In this document: positions 1-11,598 of the stretch, in pieces
How the letters are laid out: every line of letters starts with the position of its first letter
Numbering within the stretch: the stretch's first letter is position 1
NCBI GenBank assembly: GCA_905147135.1
Contig: LR990043.1
Coordinates: 6,731,057 to 6,795,056 of the forward strand
Direction: 5' to 3'
Length of the DNA stretch: 64,000 nucleotides
From: Blastobasis lacticolella
Lineage: Eukaryota; Arthropoda; Insecta; Lepidoptera; Blastobasidae
Notes under the pieces: generated by a model
What the model was told of the DNA's origin: nothing
The model's input: only the letters and a program-made list of their open reading frames with translations
The model's database searches: none
Position numbers and translations under genes: made by a program

Positions 1-1075
1 GATAATATAAAAGATATTAAATATGTACAAGCTATAATACCTATTTACTTAATAAGACTTGTTTTTTGGTGTTTAATAGTAGGTGTTTACTTAGTTTAAT
101 AGTAGGTATTATTGTCAACTTTTTTACTACTTGTTTACTTTTACCTACTAAATGGAAGTAAATAGTTGTCACAAAGGAATAAAGATTTTTAGAGATGGGT
201 ATAATAAATTGAATTGTAAGGAAACTAGAGCTTTGATTATGTTCCACTTCATTGTAAGAATAGATCATATGGCTACAATAAATCACTATTGTTACAACTA
301 AAAAGACAGTTATTTTGAGCTTTTGATTTGTATTTTAAAAGTGAATTAAAATATAGCAGATGGCAATCGCAATTTTACAGTAAGTTTTATTTAAAAAAGC
401 ATTTCTTGGAGGGCACTTCAAATTTATTTTACTGGGGCTGTAAGCGCACATCTGCACGCAAAGTGCCTTGCTAAAATAAGAGCAATAACTCTTGTAGATG
501 GTTATTTTATACTACCCAACTATGTACAGTGCAGTAACATATTATAGTAAATTGGTACTGTACTGTTGGAAGAAACAGTTGTAACTATCTGCAAGTGAAA
601 ACCAGTTTTCTTGTGAGTTAAGTTACTTATACTTAAACCAGGTGGGCAGAGTTAACTACTTAGATACCTATATTCTCGGTAATTTGCATGTAGCTGTACT
701 TACTTAGATAAATTTTAAATCAAAATGATAGAATAATCATTTGACAAGTTTCTCAGTTTAAGTGTTGTTAGAAAATTACCCGTAAAAAGGTACATATGTA
801 AAATTACATTTACCTAAAATTTAGGGCAAGATATACGAGTTTATTATTGTTTCGATAAGGGCAAGCAAGCCTTTATCGCCAACACAGATAGTATTGATTC
901 TCAAATTTGACACAGAGGAAACGAATGTATACAGTGCCGCCGGCAAAACAAACCTCCGAAAACAGATATGTTATGAACATAGCGTCTAATTCATGAAATA
1001 AACGTGACCTAAAATAATTAGAGAAACTCAAAACATAACAAAAGAAAATAACTTTTAGTTAAAAATTCGACTTAC
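1..1075 (-). other. Start of LRCH-like first intron, no exon seen
   Basis: AT-rich sequence downstream of the donor at 1074-1075. I see no further LRR-coding exon and no recognisable repeat. Confidence 0.4.
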
Positions 1076-1265
1076 CAGCGAATACAGTATCACTCAAATC
1101 ATATTTCACAGGTTTGGGGAACTCCTTCAACTTTCGTCCACTTAGTTTTAGTTCACCACTCAAACAAGCATCTTCAAGAATTCTTTCTAATGATTTTGTT
1201 AGTTGACTGTGAATATTATTGTGCCCATTCATATTTACACTCACGCACGGGCCTAACACGGCCAT
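1076..1265 (-). CDS. Lrch: LRCH-like leucine-rich-repeat protein, first coding exon (partial)
   Basis: The exon reads 63 codons plus one base from an ATG with a good context (A at -3, G at +4) and ends at a GTAAGT donor. The peptide carries SLERILEDACLSGELKLSG, then RKLKEFP and KYDLSDTVFA. This resembles the segment just before the first leucine-rich repeat of LRCH proteins (leucine-rich repeats plus calponin homology), where SGRKL.DFP..YDL.DT.. precedes the repeats. Family members are cytoplasmic scaffolds linked to actin and DOCK signalling. The split codon starts with G, so the next exon probably restores the Asp of 'FAD'. A second in-frame ATG lies at 1232. The remaining exons lie beyond the left edge. 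The gene is divergent from mEFG1, with 1.85 kb between the start codons. Confidence 0.62.
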
Positions 1266-1605
1266 ATTCTTTTTTGAACTGAAACCGAAACGAAACAACG
1301 AAAACGCAACTGACAAGTATTCAGGAACACCAACATTGTAGCAATAATGACAAACTTCACTTTAGTTGGTACACCTTGTAGACTCACGCCGTGTACGTAT
1401 AACTCAGAATGCGCGCGAGGACATAAAGCGCACTCACATGTTTGCCAATACTTTTGCCGAGGCATTGGTCGACTCTCTACATTCTTGTCGATAGAGATGT
1501 GATCGGTTTTAAAATGCATCGATGTAATATCTTTTTATTTGCGTAATATCGCTAATCTTGTAGATTTTGCTGTAAACAGCATATAGCAGCCGCTCAATTA
1601 TCTGT

Positions 1606-1820
1606 AGGCTATTACTGTAACTCTGTTGCCAACAATCACCTGAATTCAATGATTGAAATTGTACATTTGCGATTCTGTATCATCGATTTCATGGATTCAG
1701 TTGCTAACTAAGTTCCATTGCATTAAACTGAAACTATTAAATCGATCATATCTAGTCGCAACAGTAACAATTTCAATCAATGAAATCAGATCATTGTTGG
1801 CCACGAAGTTAGGTAATAAG
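1606..1820. repeat. MITE-like palindromic element, copy 1
   Basis: The ends are inverted: the left end has TAGGCTATTACTGTAACTC and TTGCCAACAATCA, and the right end returns GATCATTGTTGGCC and AGGTAATAAGCCTA. The inner part also folds back (GATTGAAATTGT against ACAATTTCAATC). A second copy sits in mEFG1 intron 9 at 8180-8343. It is non-coding, and the mobilising family is unknown. Confidence 0.6.
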
Positions 1821-2254
1821 CCTACTGATGGTCAAATGTACCCCGATTTTAAAACGGGAAAAAGCGCTAGAAAAATAAATGTTAATTCACATCGGTCATC
1901 GGATAAATCAATATTTTCTCTGCGTAACAGAGATGTCTATGCTTAATGCATATTGTACAGTTTGTTGTTTGTATTTCTTAGGTACCTAAATTTTTTGATT
2001 GACCTATAGATTTTCGTTCGGGGTTCGTTTGTAAGATGTACCTACATATGAAAAACTGTTTGACAATAAGTTGATAATAAGTTTAACACAAGCATGCTTG
2101 TGAGAGTGTCATCTGACCCGGGGGCTTATTTTGCTAAATCGCCGTATTCCCGAATTGATTGCGGTCAGCATTTTTTGTACCATGCATATATAGACAATTT
2201 TCCCGATCCCGAGTAACGTACCAAACACGAATGAGTGAACCAAATCCTTTATTC

Positions 2255-2511
2255 GTAGAGCTCGTCTAATCTAAAATGACGCGCCCCACTATCGCATTAA
2301 CGCACACAAGGAAGTTTAAAATATGGACGCAATACATATACAAATGCCGTTGTAATTGGTCATTCAGTTGCCGGTAAGATTCAAACGTAGGAGAACGCGT
2401 CGTTCATTGGCTCAAACACAGATGAAGTGTCGTTATCAATATTTGCACTCACACCTCGAAATCAACTAACTAAGTAGTGGGGCGCGTCATTTTAGACTAG
2501 ACGAGCTCTAC
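2255..2511. repeat. MITE with about 37-bp terminal inverted repeats, copy 1
   Basis: It begins GTAGAGCTCGTCTAATCTAA and ends with the inverted equivalent (TTAGACTAGACGAGCTCTAC); the GACGCGCCCCACTA block follows inside each end. The 257-bp interior has no ORF. A relative in the opposite orientation lies at 60741-61013. The outermost TA may be part of a TA target duplication. Confidence 0.75.
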
Positions 2512-2674
2512 ATGGCTTTGACATGACAAACTCGTGATTGAAACATTACAGCGATACGGTTGACTCACCTTGTGGAACCGAGTGCTCGGTATCAATTTGG
2601 GAAAACGAGTGAAATAAGCAAAAAAAGACACCGGTGGCAGATGGCTTCAAAAATAGAAAGTTTTTGTGCTTATA

Positions 2675-2765
2675 AATGATGGTCAAGCCGGATCCTAGGC
2701 CCTCGTACTCGAGAGTATAACCGGGATATTAATGCCAAGATGATGATGATGATGATGATGATGTG
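2675..2765 (+). repeat. Truncated tRNA-derived SINE tail with GAT repeat
   Basis: Shares GATGGTCAAG, the GGCCCTCG segment and the final GCCAAGATGATG with the full-length SINE at 57312-57690. It ends in a (GAT)n run near 2741-2765. Only the 3' end is present. Confidence 0.65.
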
Positions 2766-3112
2766 ATTCAGCACAAGCGAGACGCCAACATATAATCGAT
2801 TGATAATCTCTACAAGTCTGTGAAATAAATGAGACATGGCAAAAATGTACGAGACTACTATACACGAATATAGGCGAGTACTCCTTCTACATTCCCGTAA
2901 TCCCGCGGAGTGGCCAACATGTGGAGAACCTTGAGTCTGGAAGACTCATGCAAGTTCTTATTTAAAGGTCTGCGGTTTGTGATTGACAATTTGCCTTTTG
3001 ATTGACAAAGACAATTGAAAGTTTTTAGTCTATGTTATCCATACATAACCTCAAAAACGGTGTTCCTTTATTATTAAATTTCTAATAATTAAATTAAGAA
3101 ATTTCGCTGAAA

Positions 3113-6100
3113 ATGACGATACTTAATGTGTTACGAATAGCCAACGTTCTTAAAAATTCAAACAAATCATCCTTGTCACAAATTGAGGTAAGAAATAAAT
3201 ATTGGTATACTTACCGATATGGACGTTTCTCGTAGTTTTTACGTAATTTATAAATCAATGTCGAGGTAAATTTCAATTCAGGAGTAAATAAAATATTAAT
3301 GATGCCCACTAGTGCCCACCAGTGCCCACCGAACTCTTTACCACAATGAAATATTTTTTTTGGTTCCTAATGATCCTCATATATAGGTATAGATACGTAG
3401 AATACGGTTTGGTGTTTTCGTACACCTACATAGAAGTCTTTGGGTATACCTAATCTAACCTAACTTAACTATTTGCAGGCATATTCCTCACATGTTAAAT
3501 ATGCTGAACACAAGCAACTTGAGAGGATCAGAAACATTGGTATATCAGCTCACATAGACTCTGGTAAAACTACACTGACAGAGCGAATATTATTCTACAC
3601 TGGACGGATAGATGCAATGCATGAGGTTTGTTATAATTTTCAGTGTTTTAAGCTAAATATTTACTGAAGATGTTCTTTTCACTCATAATTATTCCAAATG
3701 TATGTGTATAACTGTGTTTCAGGTGAAAGGCAAAGACAATGTTGGAGCTGTCATGGATTCCATGGAGTTGGAACGTCAAAGGGGTATTACTATTCAATCG
3801 GCTGCTACATACACAATATGGAAGAACCATAATATTAATATAATTGATACTCCTGGTCATGTAGACTTTACAGTGGAAGTGGAGAGAGCGCTGAGAGTTT
3901 TGGACGGTGCTGTCTTAGTGCTATGTGCCGTTGGTGGAGTGCAGAGTCAGACTTTGACTGTGAATAGGCAAATGAAAAGATATAATGTTCCATGCCTTGC
4001 ATTTATCAATAAGTTGGATAGGTTAGGTGCTAATCCTGAAAGGTATGCCTGTCAAGTATTTTCCTTAGATTGTATGTTAAAACTGTAGTTCAGCTGATCT
4101 TAGTTATATTCATGAATTATATTTATTTTCTCTTCTTTTTTGCAGAGTAATGAAACAAATGAGGGCGAAACTAAACCATAATGCAGCATTTATACAACTA
4201 CCCATTGGTTTAGAGAAGGATTGCCAAGGAATTATAGACGTAATTGAAGAGAAAGCCATATATTTTGATGGTGACTTTGGAGAGAAAATGAGATTAGACG
4301 AAATCCCACAAGACCGAAGAACAGAAGCTCAGGAAAAAAGGCATGAGCTGATTGAGCATTTGTCAAATGTTGATGAAAGCTTAGGTAAGAATAAATCAAT
4401 CAAATTCTATGTGAAGAATACTATACGATATTTTACAATAATCTTTGTATTTTTGCATTTCAGGAGAGATTTTCCTGGAAGAGAAGACTCCTACAATAGC
4501 TGATATAAAAAGTGCAGTTCGCCGTACCACTCTCAAACGCACATTCACACCAGTATTAGTTGGTACAGCATTGAAAAACAAAGGAGTCCAGCCATTACTT
4601 AACGCTGTATTAGAGTACCTTCCTAATCCAGGTGAAGTTGAAAATATGGCTATACTCAACGAAAAGAAAGGTACAGATGGCCAGCATATTATCCTGGACC
4701 CTGCCAGAGATGGCAAAAAAGCATTTGTGGGATTAGCGTTCAAGTTAGAATTAAGCAAGTTTGGTCAACTGACCTACTTGAGGTGTTACCAGGGTGTATT
4801 AAAACGTGGAGACAATATTTACAATGCTAGAACTTTTAAAAAGGTATGTTTGGTTTGTGTTGTGGTATTCCCATTCCCTATATACCCATATGTGTTTTAA
4901 CTAGGACAGTATTCGGATATCTGTCATCAAAGAAGATAGAGGGAAACTGTATTATTTATTTATTTAATTGTTTTAGGAACCATTTGCTCTTTTGTGTATT
5001 TTTTGGTATTATTAGGTCTGGGCTAAGCTTTTTACCTTCTCTTCTATAGGACTCCAGCTATGGGAGTGTTATCTTTGTGATGCCAGATTTCCCCCTACTG
5101 TCTCAGCAAAAACAGCAAACTTCTTCAAATCTACATTTCTATCTTTTCAGGTGAAAATATCCCGTCTTGTACGAATGCATTCAAACAATATGGAGGAAGT
5201 TAACGAAGTTTACGCTGGTGATATTTTCGCGTTGTTCGGCGTAGATTGCGCGTCTGGTGACACATTTGTCAATGACAGCAAACTGAATCTCTCAATGGAG
5301 TCTATACATATACCTGATCCAGTTGTCTCCATGGCTATCAAACCAAAGAATAATAAGGATAGGGATAACTTTTCTAAAGCAGTAGCTAGGTAAGTTGTTA
5401 TTGAATTCACTCATTATGTTATTAAACTAGTAATTTGTCAGCTGTTTTTGCATTTGCACCAGTTATAAGACACCTGGAGCTCATTCAGGCATCTGAATCT
5501 GTAACCATGATCAAATCTGATCAGGTTCCCCTGATAGCAGGGTCACGGAATTATCTGATCTGCCAAATCTACCGCGAAATTCTTCGACCGCATAGTCACA
5601 AAAAGAAACTTTTAATTTAAAAAAATTTTAAAACCAAGCACTAATATTTTTTAATAATTAAGATGTGACTTCTCTCTGCATGTAGGTTTACGAAGGAGGA
5701 TCCTACATTCCAGTTCCGCTACGATCCCGACAACAAGGAGACCATAGTCTCGGGCATGGGTGAATTGCATCTGGAGATCTACGCTCAGCGCATGGAACGC
5801 GAGTACAACTGTCCCGTCGAGCTGGGCAAGCCTAAAGTCGCATTCAGGTAACTTTATATTCTATAGAAAATGTTGTAGAGCTTATATTTTTTGAGGAATT
5901 TGCTTTGCTGATCTAGAAATTAGGTCGTCTTTATAGAATCGTTAGTGGGCCCGGCGCGCCTTCATTCGCGTGGCGTCTTTCTTTTCCCGCTACCCAAAAC
6001 TTACTTTACCCCTACCTACCCTGTTTTTTCTTGCTTAAGAACCGTCATCTTAAATCTGCGTTAAAATCTGTTGCGTGGTTTAAAAGACTATGGAGTGCTA

Positions 6101-9100
6101 CAAGCTACGTTCCTGTCACACCTCGTTCGCCTCTTCCACATTCATGCATTTACGCCGGTTCAGTTCAGTTACTCTTGACCTGCACTTTTTGGAAAAGGTC
6201 TATTTATTTGATCAGTATATGTCCTTTTCGGGCGCCCTCTACTGAACTTTCCAATCACATTCGCACAATAGATACATTTCGTAAGCCGTCTTTCATCCAT
6301 CCTCTCCAAGTGTCCAAACTATCTCAACATACCTACTTCTTTGTAATCCTAGTCTGGTGACTGATCTGACGGAGGATGATGTGGTCATCATCCTTCAGCT
6401 TACAACAAACTCTTATCACATTATTCCTCATTATAATGCAGAGTGACCTCACACATACTCCGTATGGACGCCATTTACACAGCATTCATTCGACTTTAAT
6501 TTTTTTTATGTCAAAAAAATTAAAGTGATGATGGAAAGTGGCCCCCGCCGCCTATGGACATCAGCAACACCACTCTAGTTTCCCCACCGCAGTTTCTTCT
6601 GTCATACCCAACATTTACTGCCATAGATGAACGCTGGTACCAGCACACCATTGTAAACAGCCAAATAATTAGTAAATCCAAACATTATTATTATGTCTTC
6701 CAGAGAGACTATGATGTCGCCTTGCACATTCGACTACTTGCACAAGAAGCAGTCCGGCGGTGCGGGCCAGTTCGCGAGAGTCAACGGCATCATGGAACCG
6801 CTGCCGCCGCATCAGAACACAAGTAAGCACCAGTTATCAATATCAGAGTGACATTGCTCATCACTCTAGTCTCATCATATCAGCCGAAGGACGCCCACTG
6901 CTGGGCATAGGCCTCCCCCAGAGATCGCTACAAAGACCGGTCCTGTGCCTTCCGCATTCAGTTGGCACCTGCGATCTTTACCAGGTCGTGGGTCTACCTT
7001 GTGGGAGGCCTGCTCTAGTCTGTTCAATTTCTAAAAATCATGCAAATGTATTCGTGGACGTGTGGTGTCCGGCAGAGTAGAATAGCACCCTCTTCACTCG
7101 TGGGTGTCGTACATGGCGACTAATGTTTTCGAGGCAAAAGATCTAAAGTCTCTGTAGGCTGGAAAATGGATAGCATATTTTTCAATTATTTTAATTATAC
7201 CACTGCGATCCCCAGCCGGCCTGTCAAGCGTGGAGCTTATGACAATAACCTCCTCTTTCGTGAGAGAAGCCCAACATTCTGCAGTGGACTGTAATGGGCT
7301 GTGATGATGCTGGTGCAAACTTCTCGAAGTAGCGACTGTCGCTAAAAGCGTCGCAATTTTTCTGTTGTATGAAAACCGGCGCTGATGGCCGCGCGCACAG
7401 AGTTTTGTGGCACGAGGCATGCGGCGGTTGTCAAGCGCGAGGCTGGGTGGCAAGATTCTTGCAAATTGATATTTTTCTATACGCCCCGAGTTTGATTCAA
7501 GTCACGAATCTGCTTGCCAAGCGATTATGGCAATGCGATGGAGGCTCAAGTTGGCTGTGGACTGCTGCACGGGCTGGAGCTACGATGCCACAGACAGATA
7601 GTGCCACAAAGCCAAAAACTGCGTGTTTTTGGCTTTGTGGCACTATCTGTCTGTGCGTCACACTTATAACACCCATTTTTTTGTGGAGGGTTAAAAATCA
7701 ATAGAAACTGGAACATGAAAATCTGTAAACATGGGATTCTGTGGAAATAAAAATCTGTCTAAATGTCTGTACAGCTGGGTATCTGTTGATATGGGATTAT
7801 GTAGTCATAGAAATGCTGAGAATCTGTAGAATTGAGAATCTATTAATATGAGAATGTAGCCACAAGAAAAATGTATATAAAATTGTCTGTAACCAAATCC
7901 AAAAAGTCTAATGCAGCAGTTTGCTAATTTTTCTCATCTTTACCTTTCCAGTGCTAGAATTCGTCGACGAAACTGTGGGCACAAATATCCCCAAACCGTT
8001 CGTACCTGGCGTGGAGCGTGGCTTCCTGGACCAATGTCAGAAGGGTTACCTGTCCGGCCACAAGATATCTGGAGTGAAATTCCGATTGCAAGACGGTGCC
8101 CACCATATAGTTGATTCCAGTGAGCTGGCTTTCTTCTTGGCTGCGAAAGGCGCAGTCAAAGATGGTGAGTTGTATCCATGATTGAAATTATTGCTTTTGC
8201 GATTACATATCATCGATCTCATGGGTTCAGTCAACAAAGTTCCATTGCAATAAACTGAAACTATCATATGTAATTGCAATAGTAACAATTTCTCATTGAA
8301 ATCAGATAATTGTTAGCAACAGAGTTACGTAATTAGCCTACTGGTCAGTGGTCACAATTATCATTCCATTCAGTAATTAAGTGCAAAGATACCTAAGGCC
8401 TTACCACGAGCTCTTATACCAGGACCTAAACAGAACTGCACTGCTTAGAACGAGACAGCGCTATACGAGTCACATAAGCTTGTCTCATTCAAACCGAAAG
8501 CAATTCTGTTTAGGTCCTGCTATAAGAGTTCATGGTAAGCCCTCTGGTTGGTTGTAGAATGATCCCTGTTTATTGCCCAATAATTCGCCTACCCACATCC
8601 TTAAATAAGCAACCCCCTCCACAGTATTCGAAGACGGCGCCTGGCAGATCCTCGAGCCCATTATGTTCGTCGAAGTCACCACTCCCGACGAATTCCAAGG
8701 CACGGTCATCGGGCAACTGAACAAGCGAGGCGGCATCATCACAGGGACCGAGGGCATCGAGGGTTGGACCACGATATATGCTGAAGTGCCGCTGAACAAT
8801 ATGTTTGGTTACGCTGGCGAGCTGAGGTAAGATGCGTGTTTATATGATTACTAGGTTTTGCCCGCGACTTGGTCCGCGTATTTTTTTTTAAATTAGGCTA
8901 TCCAGGTGTTTGACCGCCATCTCACTTGGTGGTTCGGGTGAATTCGGTTATAACGTTCCAGACCCGTTCCCCCGGGAACCAGATTGAATATTGGGATTAA
9001 TTGTGGCCTATGTCTTGTTCTGGGCTATAAGCTACATTTCTGCTAAATTGCATCATAATTAGATTCAGTAGTTTTTGCGTTAAGAAGTAAAAAACATCCT

Positions 9101-9392
9101 TACGAACTTTCTCCTTTATAATATTAGTAGGAATAGTAGAATCTATTTTAATTGTTGTCAGCCTAGGATCTATTATTTTTTCGAAGAGGGAAAGCTAGAT
9201 AGTGGCGCCCGTTGACTGTTATGAGTTGATGTGATGTAATTTTGTTTTAGGTCAATGACGCAAGGCAAAGGCGAATTTAGCATGGAGTACAGTCGGTACT
9301 CGCCCTGCCTGCCTGACGTGCAAGAACGGCTTATAAGGAAATACCAAGAGGAAACGGGACAGTTGCCAGACAAGAAAAAGAATAAAAACTAA
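3113..9392 (+). CDS. GFM1: Mitochondrial elongation factor G1
   Basis: GTPase that drives ribosomal translocation in mitochondrial protein synthesis. Eleven exons join without any phase conflict: 3113-3187, 3479-3625, 3723-4042, 4146-4384, 4464-4843, 5151-5389, 5686-5847, 6704-6822, 7952-8164, 8625-8826, 9251-9392. They give 745 codons, close to the animal family length of about 750. Residues 1-25 are basic with no acid until E25, as expected for a mitochondrial presequence. GTPase motifs: P-loop AHIDSGKT 49-56, switch I RGITI 94-98, DTPGH 116-120, NKLD 170-173, GTAL 294-297. Domain II ([19 protein letters not shown]) is near 348-371. [12 protein letters not shown] is in exon 7, and the domain IV segment SGGAGQF spans 538-544. 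The C-terminus is lysine-rich. All introns start GT and end AG; several carry MITEs or LINE pieces. The start is the only in-frame ATG before the first donor. Confidence 0.95.
5490..5590 (+). repeat. SINE fragment in mEFG1 intron 6
   Basis: Contains ATGATCAAATCTGATCAGG, TTCCCCTGATAGCAGGGTCACGG and ATCTGATCTGCCAAATC, the body of the tRNA-derived SINE seen many times in the window. Internal parts are deleted. Confidence 0.6.
5945..6035 (+). repeat. Lepidopteran dispersed repeat with CCTACCC tail, mEFG1 intron 7
   Basis: Starts GGGCCCGGCGCGCCTTCATT, then TCGCGTGGCG, and runs into a CCCTACCTACCCT-type stretch. It shares layout with 11986-12265 and, inverted, with 28615-28730. Confidence 0.55.
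6528..6590 (-). repeat. LINE 3'-end fragment, mEFG1 intron 7
   Basis: GATGGAAAGTGGCCCCCGCC followed by GCCTATGGACATCAGCAACA is the reverse complement of the 3' end of the LINE at 13566-14060. Confidence 0.55.
6865..7025 (-). repeat. RTE-like LINE ORF2 3' fragment, mEFG1 intron 8
   Basis: On the minus strand the sequence decodes, with stops, as the end of RTE-type ORF2: a '[10 protein letters not shown]' segment, 'MRKAQDRSL', then '[15 protein letters not shown]' and stop. The plus-strand signature is ATCAGCCGAAGGACGCCCAC. Shorter relatives are at 16540-16650 and 18065-18180. Confidence 0.7.
7055..7330 (+). repeat. SINE of the 'GTGTGGTGTCCGG' family, mEFG1 intron 8
   Basis: Diagnostic blocks in order are GTGTGGTGTCCGGCAGA, ATAGCACCCTC, GTGTCGTACATGGCGACTAA, CTGTCAAGCGTGG and GCAGTGGACTGTAATGGGCTGTGATGATG. 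Relatives lie at 25160-25330, 50345-50470 with 50880-50960, and 59185-59250. Confidence 0.65.
7589..7655. repeat. Perfect 31-bp hairpin, 5-nt loop, in mEFG1 intron 8
   Basis: The left arm 7589-7619 (CACAGACAGATAGTGCCACA...) is the exact reverse complement of 7625-7655, with loop TGCGT-type bases 7620-7624. No coding role is visible. Confidence 0.85.
8180..8343. repeat. MITE-like palindromic element, copy 2, mEFG1 intron 9
   Basis: Relative of the element at 1606-1820: both share CATCGAT.TCATGG.TTCAGT, AAGTTCCATTGCA.TAAACT, and the closing ATGAAATCAGAT.ATTGTT then AGCCTACTG. It begins only bases after the exon 9 donor. Confidence 0.6.
8395..8543. repeat. Short MITE with about 44-bp inverted ends, mEFG1 intron 9
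   Basis: The left end GGCCTTACCACGAGCTCTTA then CCAGGACCTAAACAGAACTGC is mirrored by GCAATTCTGTTTAGGTCCTG then CTATAAGAGTTCATGGTAAG at the right. It is 149 bp long with no ORF. Confidence 0.7.
8850..9140 (+). repeat. Common lepidopteran dispersed repeat (CCCGCGACTT...AGTAGTTTTTGCG type), mEFG1 intron 10
   Basis: Begins near TTTTGCCCGCGACTTGGTCC and ends with ATTCAGTAGTTTTTGCGTTA, an ACGAACTTTC block and TATAATATTAGTAGGAATAG. The same consensus occurs at 52618-52850, 58258-58500 and, inverted, 62030-62215. Confidence 0.65.
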
Positions 9393-9399
9393 CCCTAAC

Positions 9400-10235
9400 G
9401 AAATACTTTAGACTAATTTGTATTTATAATTTATTTATGTAAGGATATATCAAATTGATGGTGTAATTTTATTTTGTAATTATAATGTTATTTTACTGTT
9501 AATTTTATTTTGTTTTATTCCTAATTATATGTATAATTTCTAGAAGCTAAGAATTAAGATGGCAAAAAAGCAAATCAGATGATTTGTGGATACTTCCATT
9601 AACTCTGATATGCTGAACACCGTTAGAATCTTCAATAGAGTAATCGAATTCCAACCATAATTTTTACTTTTTAGCAAAGTTATGTCGATGTGGTCTCTGC
9701 CTACCTCTACGGGAAAAAGGCATGACGTTATGTGTGTACCTATGTATGTAGTTGTATGTCGACTACTTTCCTTGACTTCGTTAGTGATGAGAAACGCCTA
9801 TCTTTACTCAGTCAGTGTCAGTATGGGTTGGATATGGCAGTTGTGAGAAATTCGGTTTTGGTTCCGGTATTTCAGTTCAGAAACCACGTCATATCATCGT
9901 CATATCGTCTTTGCTAGTCTTTGGATTTTAAACTTAAATACTTATATATTTAAGAGGCGCCCTCTGTTACGTTTTTTATAACTAAACAGTGTTACTTTTT
10001 TCTACATGCTACATGGAGCGTTTAGAAAACTACGTCAGCTTGTAAGTACGACAGCTCTCGAAGAGATGGCGTACTAAATCAAAACAACAAAAATAGTACA
10101 GCTTTATAAAATACATTCTTTCTTTTTGAAGTTGGTTAGATACGGTGCGAACTAAAACTTTTTGTTCTTGTATTGTAGTAGTTCGCCAATGACTTCGGAA
10201 GATACCTAGTGATGGTTATATTGAATCTTCCGCTT
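9400..10235. other. Intergenic after mEFG1
   Basis: The 3' flank of mEFG1. I see no canonical AATAAA soon after the stop codon; TATTTATAATTTATTTATG near 9420 is the nearest AT-rich candidate. No gene recognised. Confidence 0.4.
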
Positions 10236-10355
10236 GCCAACGTCCATACCACGTTGAAAACACCGGTTCTCGTCCGATCACCGAAGTTAAGCAACGTCGG
10301 GCGCGTTCAGTACTTGGATGGGTGACCGCCTGGGAACACCGCGTGCCGTTGGCTT
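10236..10355 (+). rRNA. 5S rRNA: 5S ribosomal RNA gene copy
   Basis: A full-length match to the arthropod 5S consensus as I remember it: it opens GCCAACGTCCATACCACG and closes GTGCCGTTGGC, which pair as helix I. The internal polymerase III promoter is present: A-box-like AAGTTAAGCAACG, then GATGGGTGACCGCCTGGGA for the C box. T-runs of 5 and 6 follow and could terminate. Two bases near 10308-10311 (GCGTTCAGTAC where I expect GCGGTTAGTAC) depart from consensus, so this may be a dispersed variant. It is a single copy here, with no tandem array. Confidence 0.88.
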
Positions 10356-11598
10356 TTTGCTTTTTTGTGTTTAAATATTGATGATTAGGAACTAAGCAGC
10401 CCTAATGGCAGCGTGGTAAGGTAAGCAACGCACGCAGAGTCCAAGTCCGTGACTGTGTGGGTTATCGTTTCGTGGTAACTACTTATAGTCTAAGATCCGG
10501 CTGCTAAATTAGTACATTAATAATCTAGATTATCAAGATTTTATTTTTAAGTGTATTTACATCTAGGAGAAGTCATTTTTCATCAGGTGCCAATTAAAAA
10601 TTACCCGCCAGTATTATTAATTAAAATATAATTAATTTACTTTTAGAGAAACATTTCGTTTTCATCTTACGAAAATAAAACCTACACCACTTCACAACAG
10701 TGTATTTAATAGATCTGAAACGTCATAGTTGCTGCTGATTGCTTAGCAGCAACCTCTACGCAGCCAGGTGTAAACAGGTATAATTTTATTAAAACTTTTC
10801 GTTCTTAACGTATACTCATTTCATTTCTATCACATAAAACCTCATTTTTTCCTGTAGTTAATGATATGAAGGTGCCTATTTAGAAAAACCCGCAAATCGA
10901 AGTTTCCTTGCTTAAAAGATGCTAGGTATCAAAAATAAAGTGACAGAGAGTGATCGTGCGACGCTACTTGTGAGACAAGGATGCTCAATGCCAGCTGAAC
11001 GTGTTTTTTCAACTATTGCGCATGCTTCGGTAAATAGGGTTCTCAACCAACGATCTAAGTAGTGATAAAAATGACTGTACTTAGATGCTCCAAAATCGTA
11101 ATCGATAAAGAATCAATATTTAACAAAATAATATTTAATTTATAAATAGTATTAAATATTATTCACAAAATAGCAATTGCATTAAATATGAAAACAATAC
11201 TAATAATAAAAAACTCAGATACATATTTTGCAAAAATTAGACTTTTGATTAGTTGTTTTTGAAACCACATTACAAAATTTTTATTTTAAAGTAAAATCTA
11301 ATTCATTCTCCAAAAAAAATCATATGAACATATTTATTAAAAATATAACCTTGGTTACTCATATCAAAGAAAACTGTATTACGTAAGTTTAGTTTGAGCA
11401 AATGTTTGATTTTATTTATTTTCTTAATTCACAAGTGACAAATTGTTTAAAGTAATTTACAGATAGTAATTGAATATTTACAGATAATAAGTTACAAAAT
11501 AATTATCTTCTTACACAGAATAAACAAGAGTCTTCAATGGAAAAAAAAAGATTCATCAATTCATTAAAAAAAAATTAAATTTCATTCCCTGTCATTTT

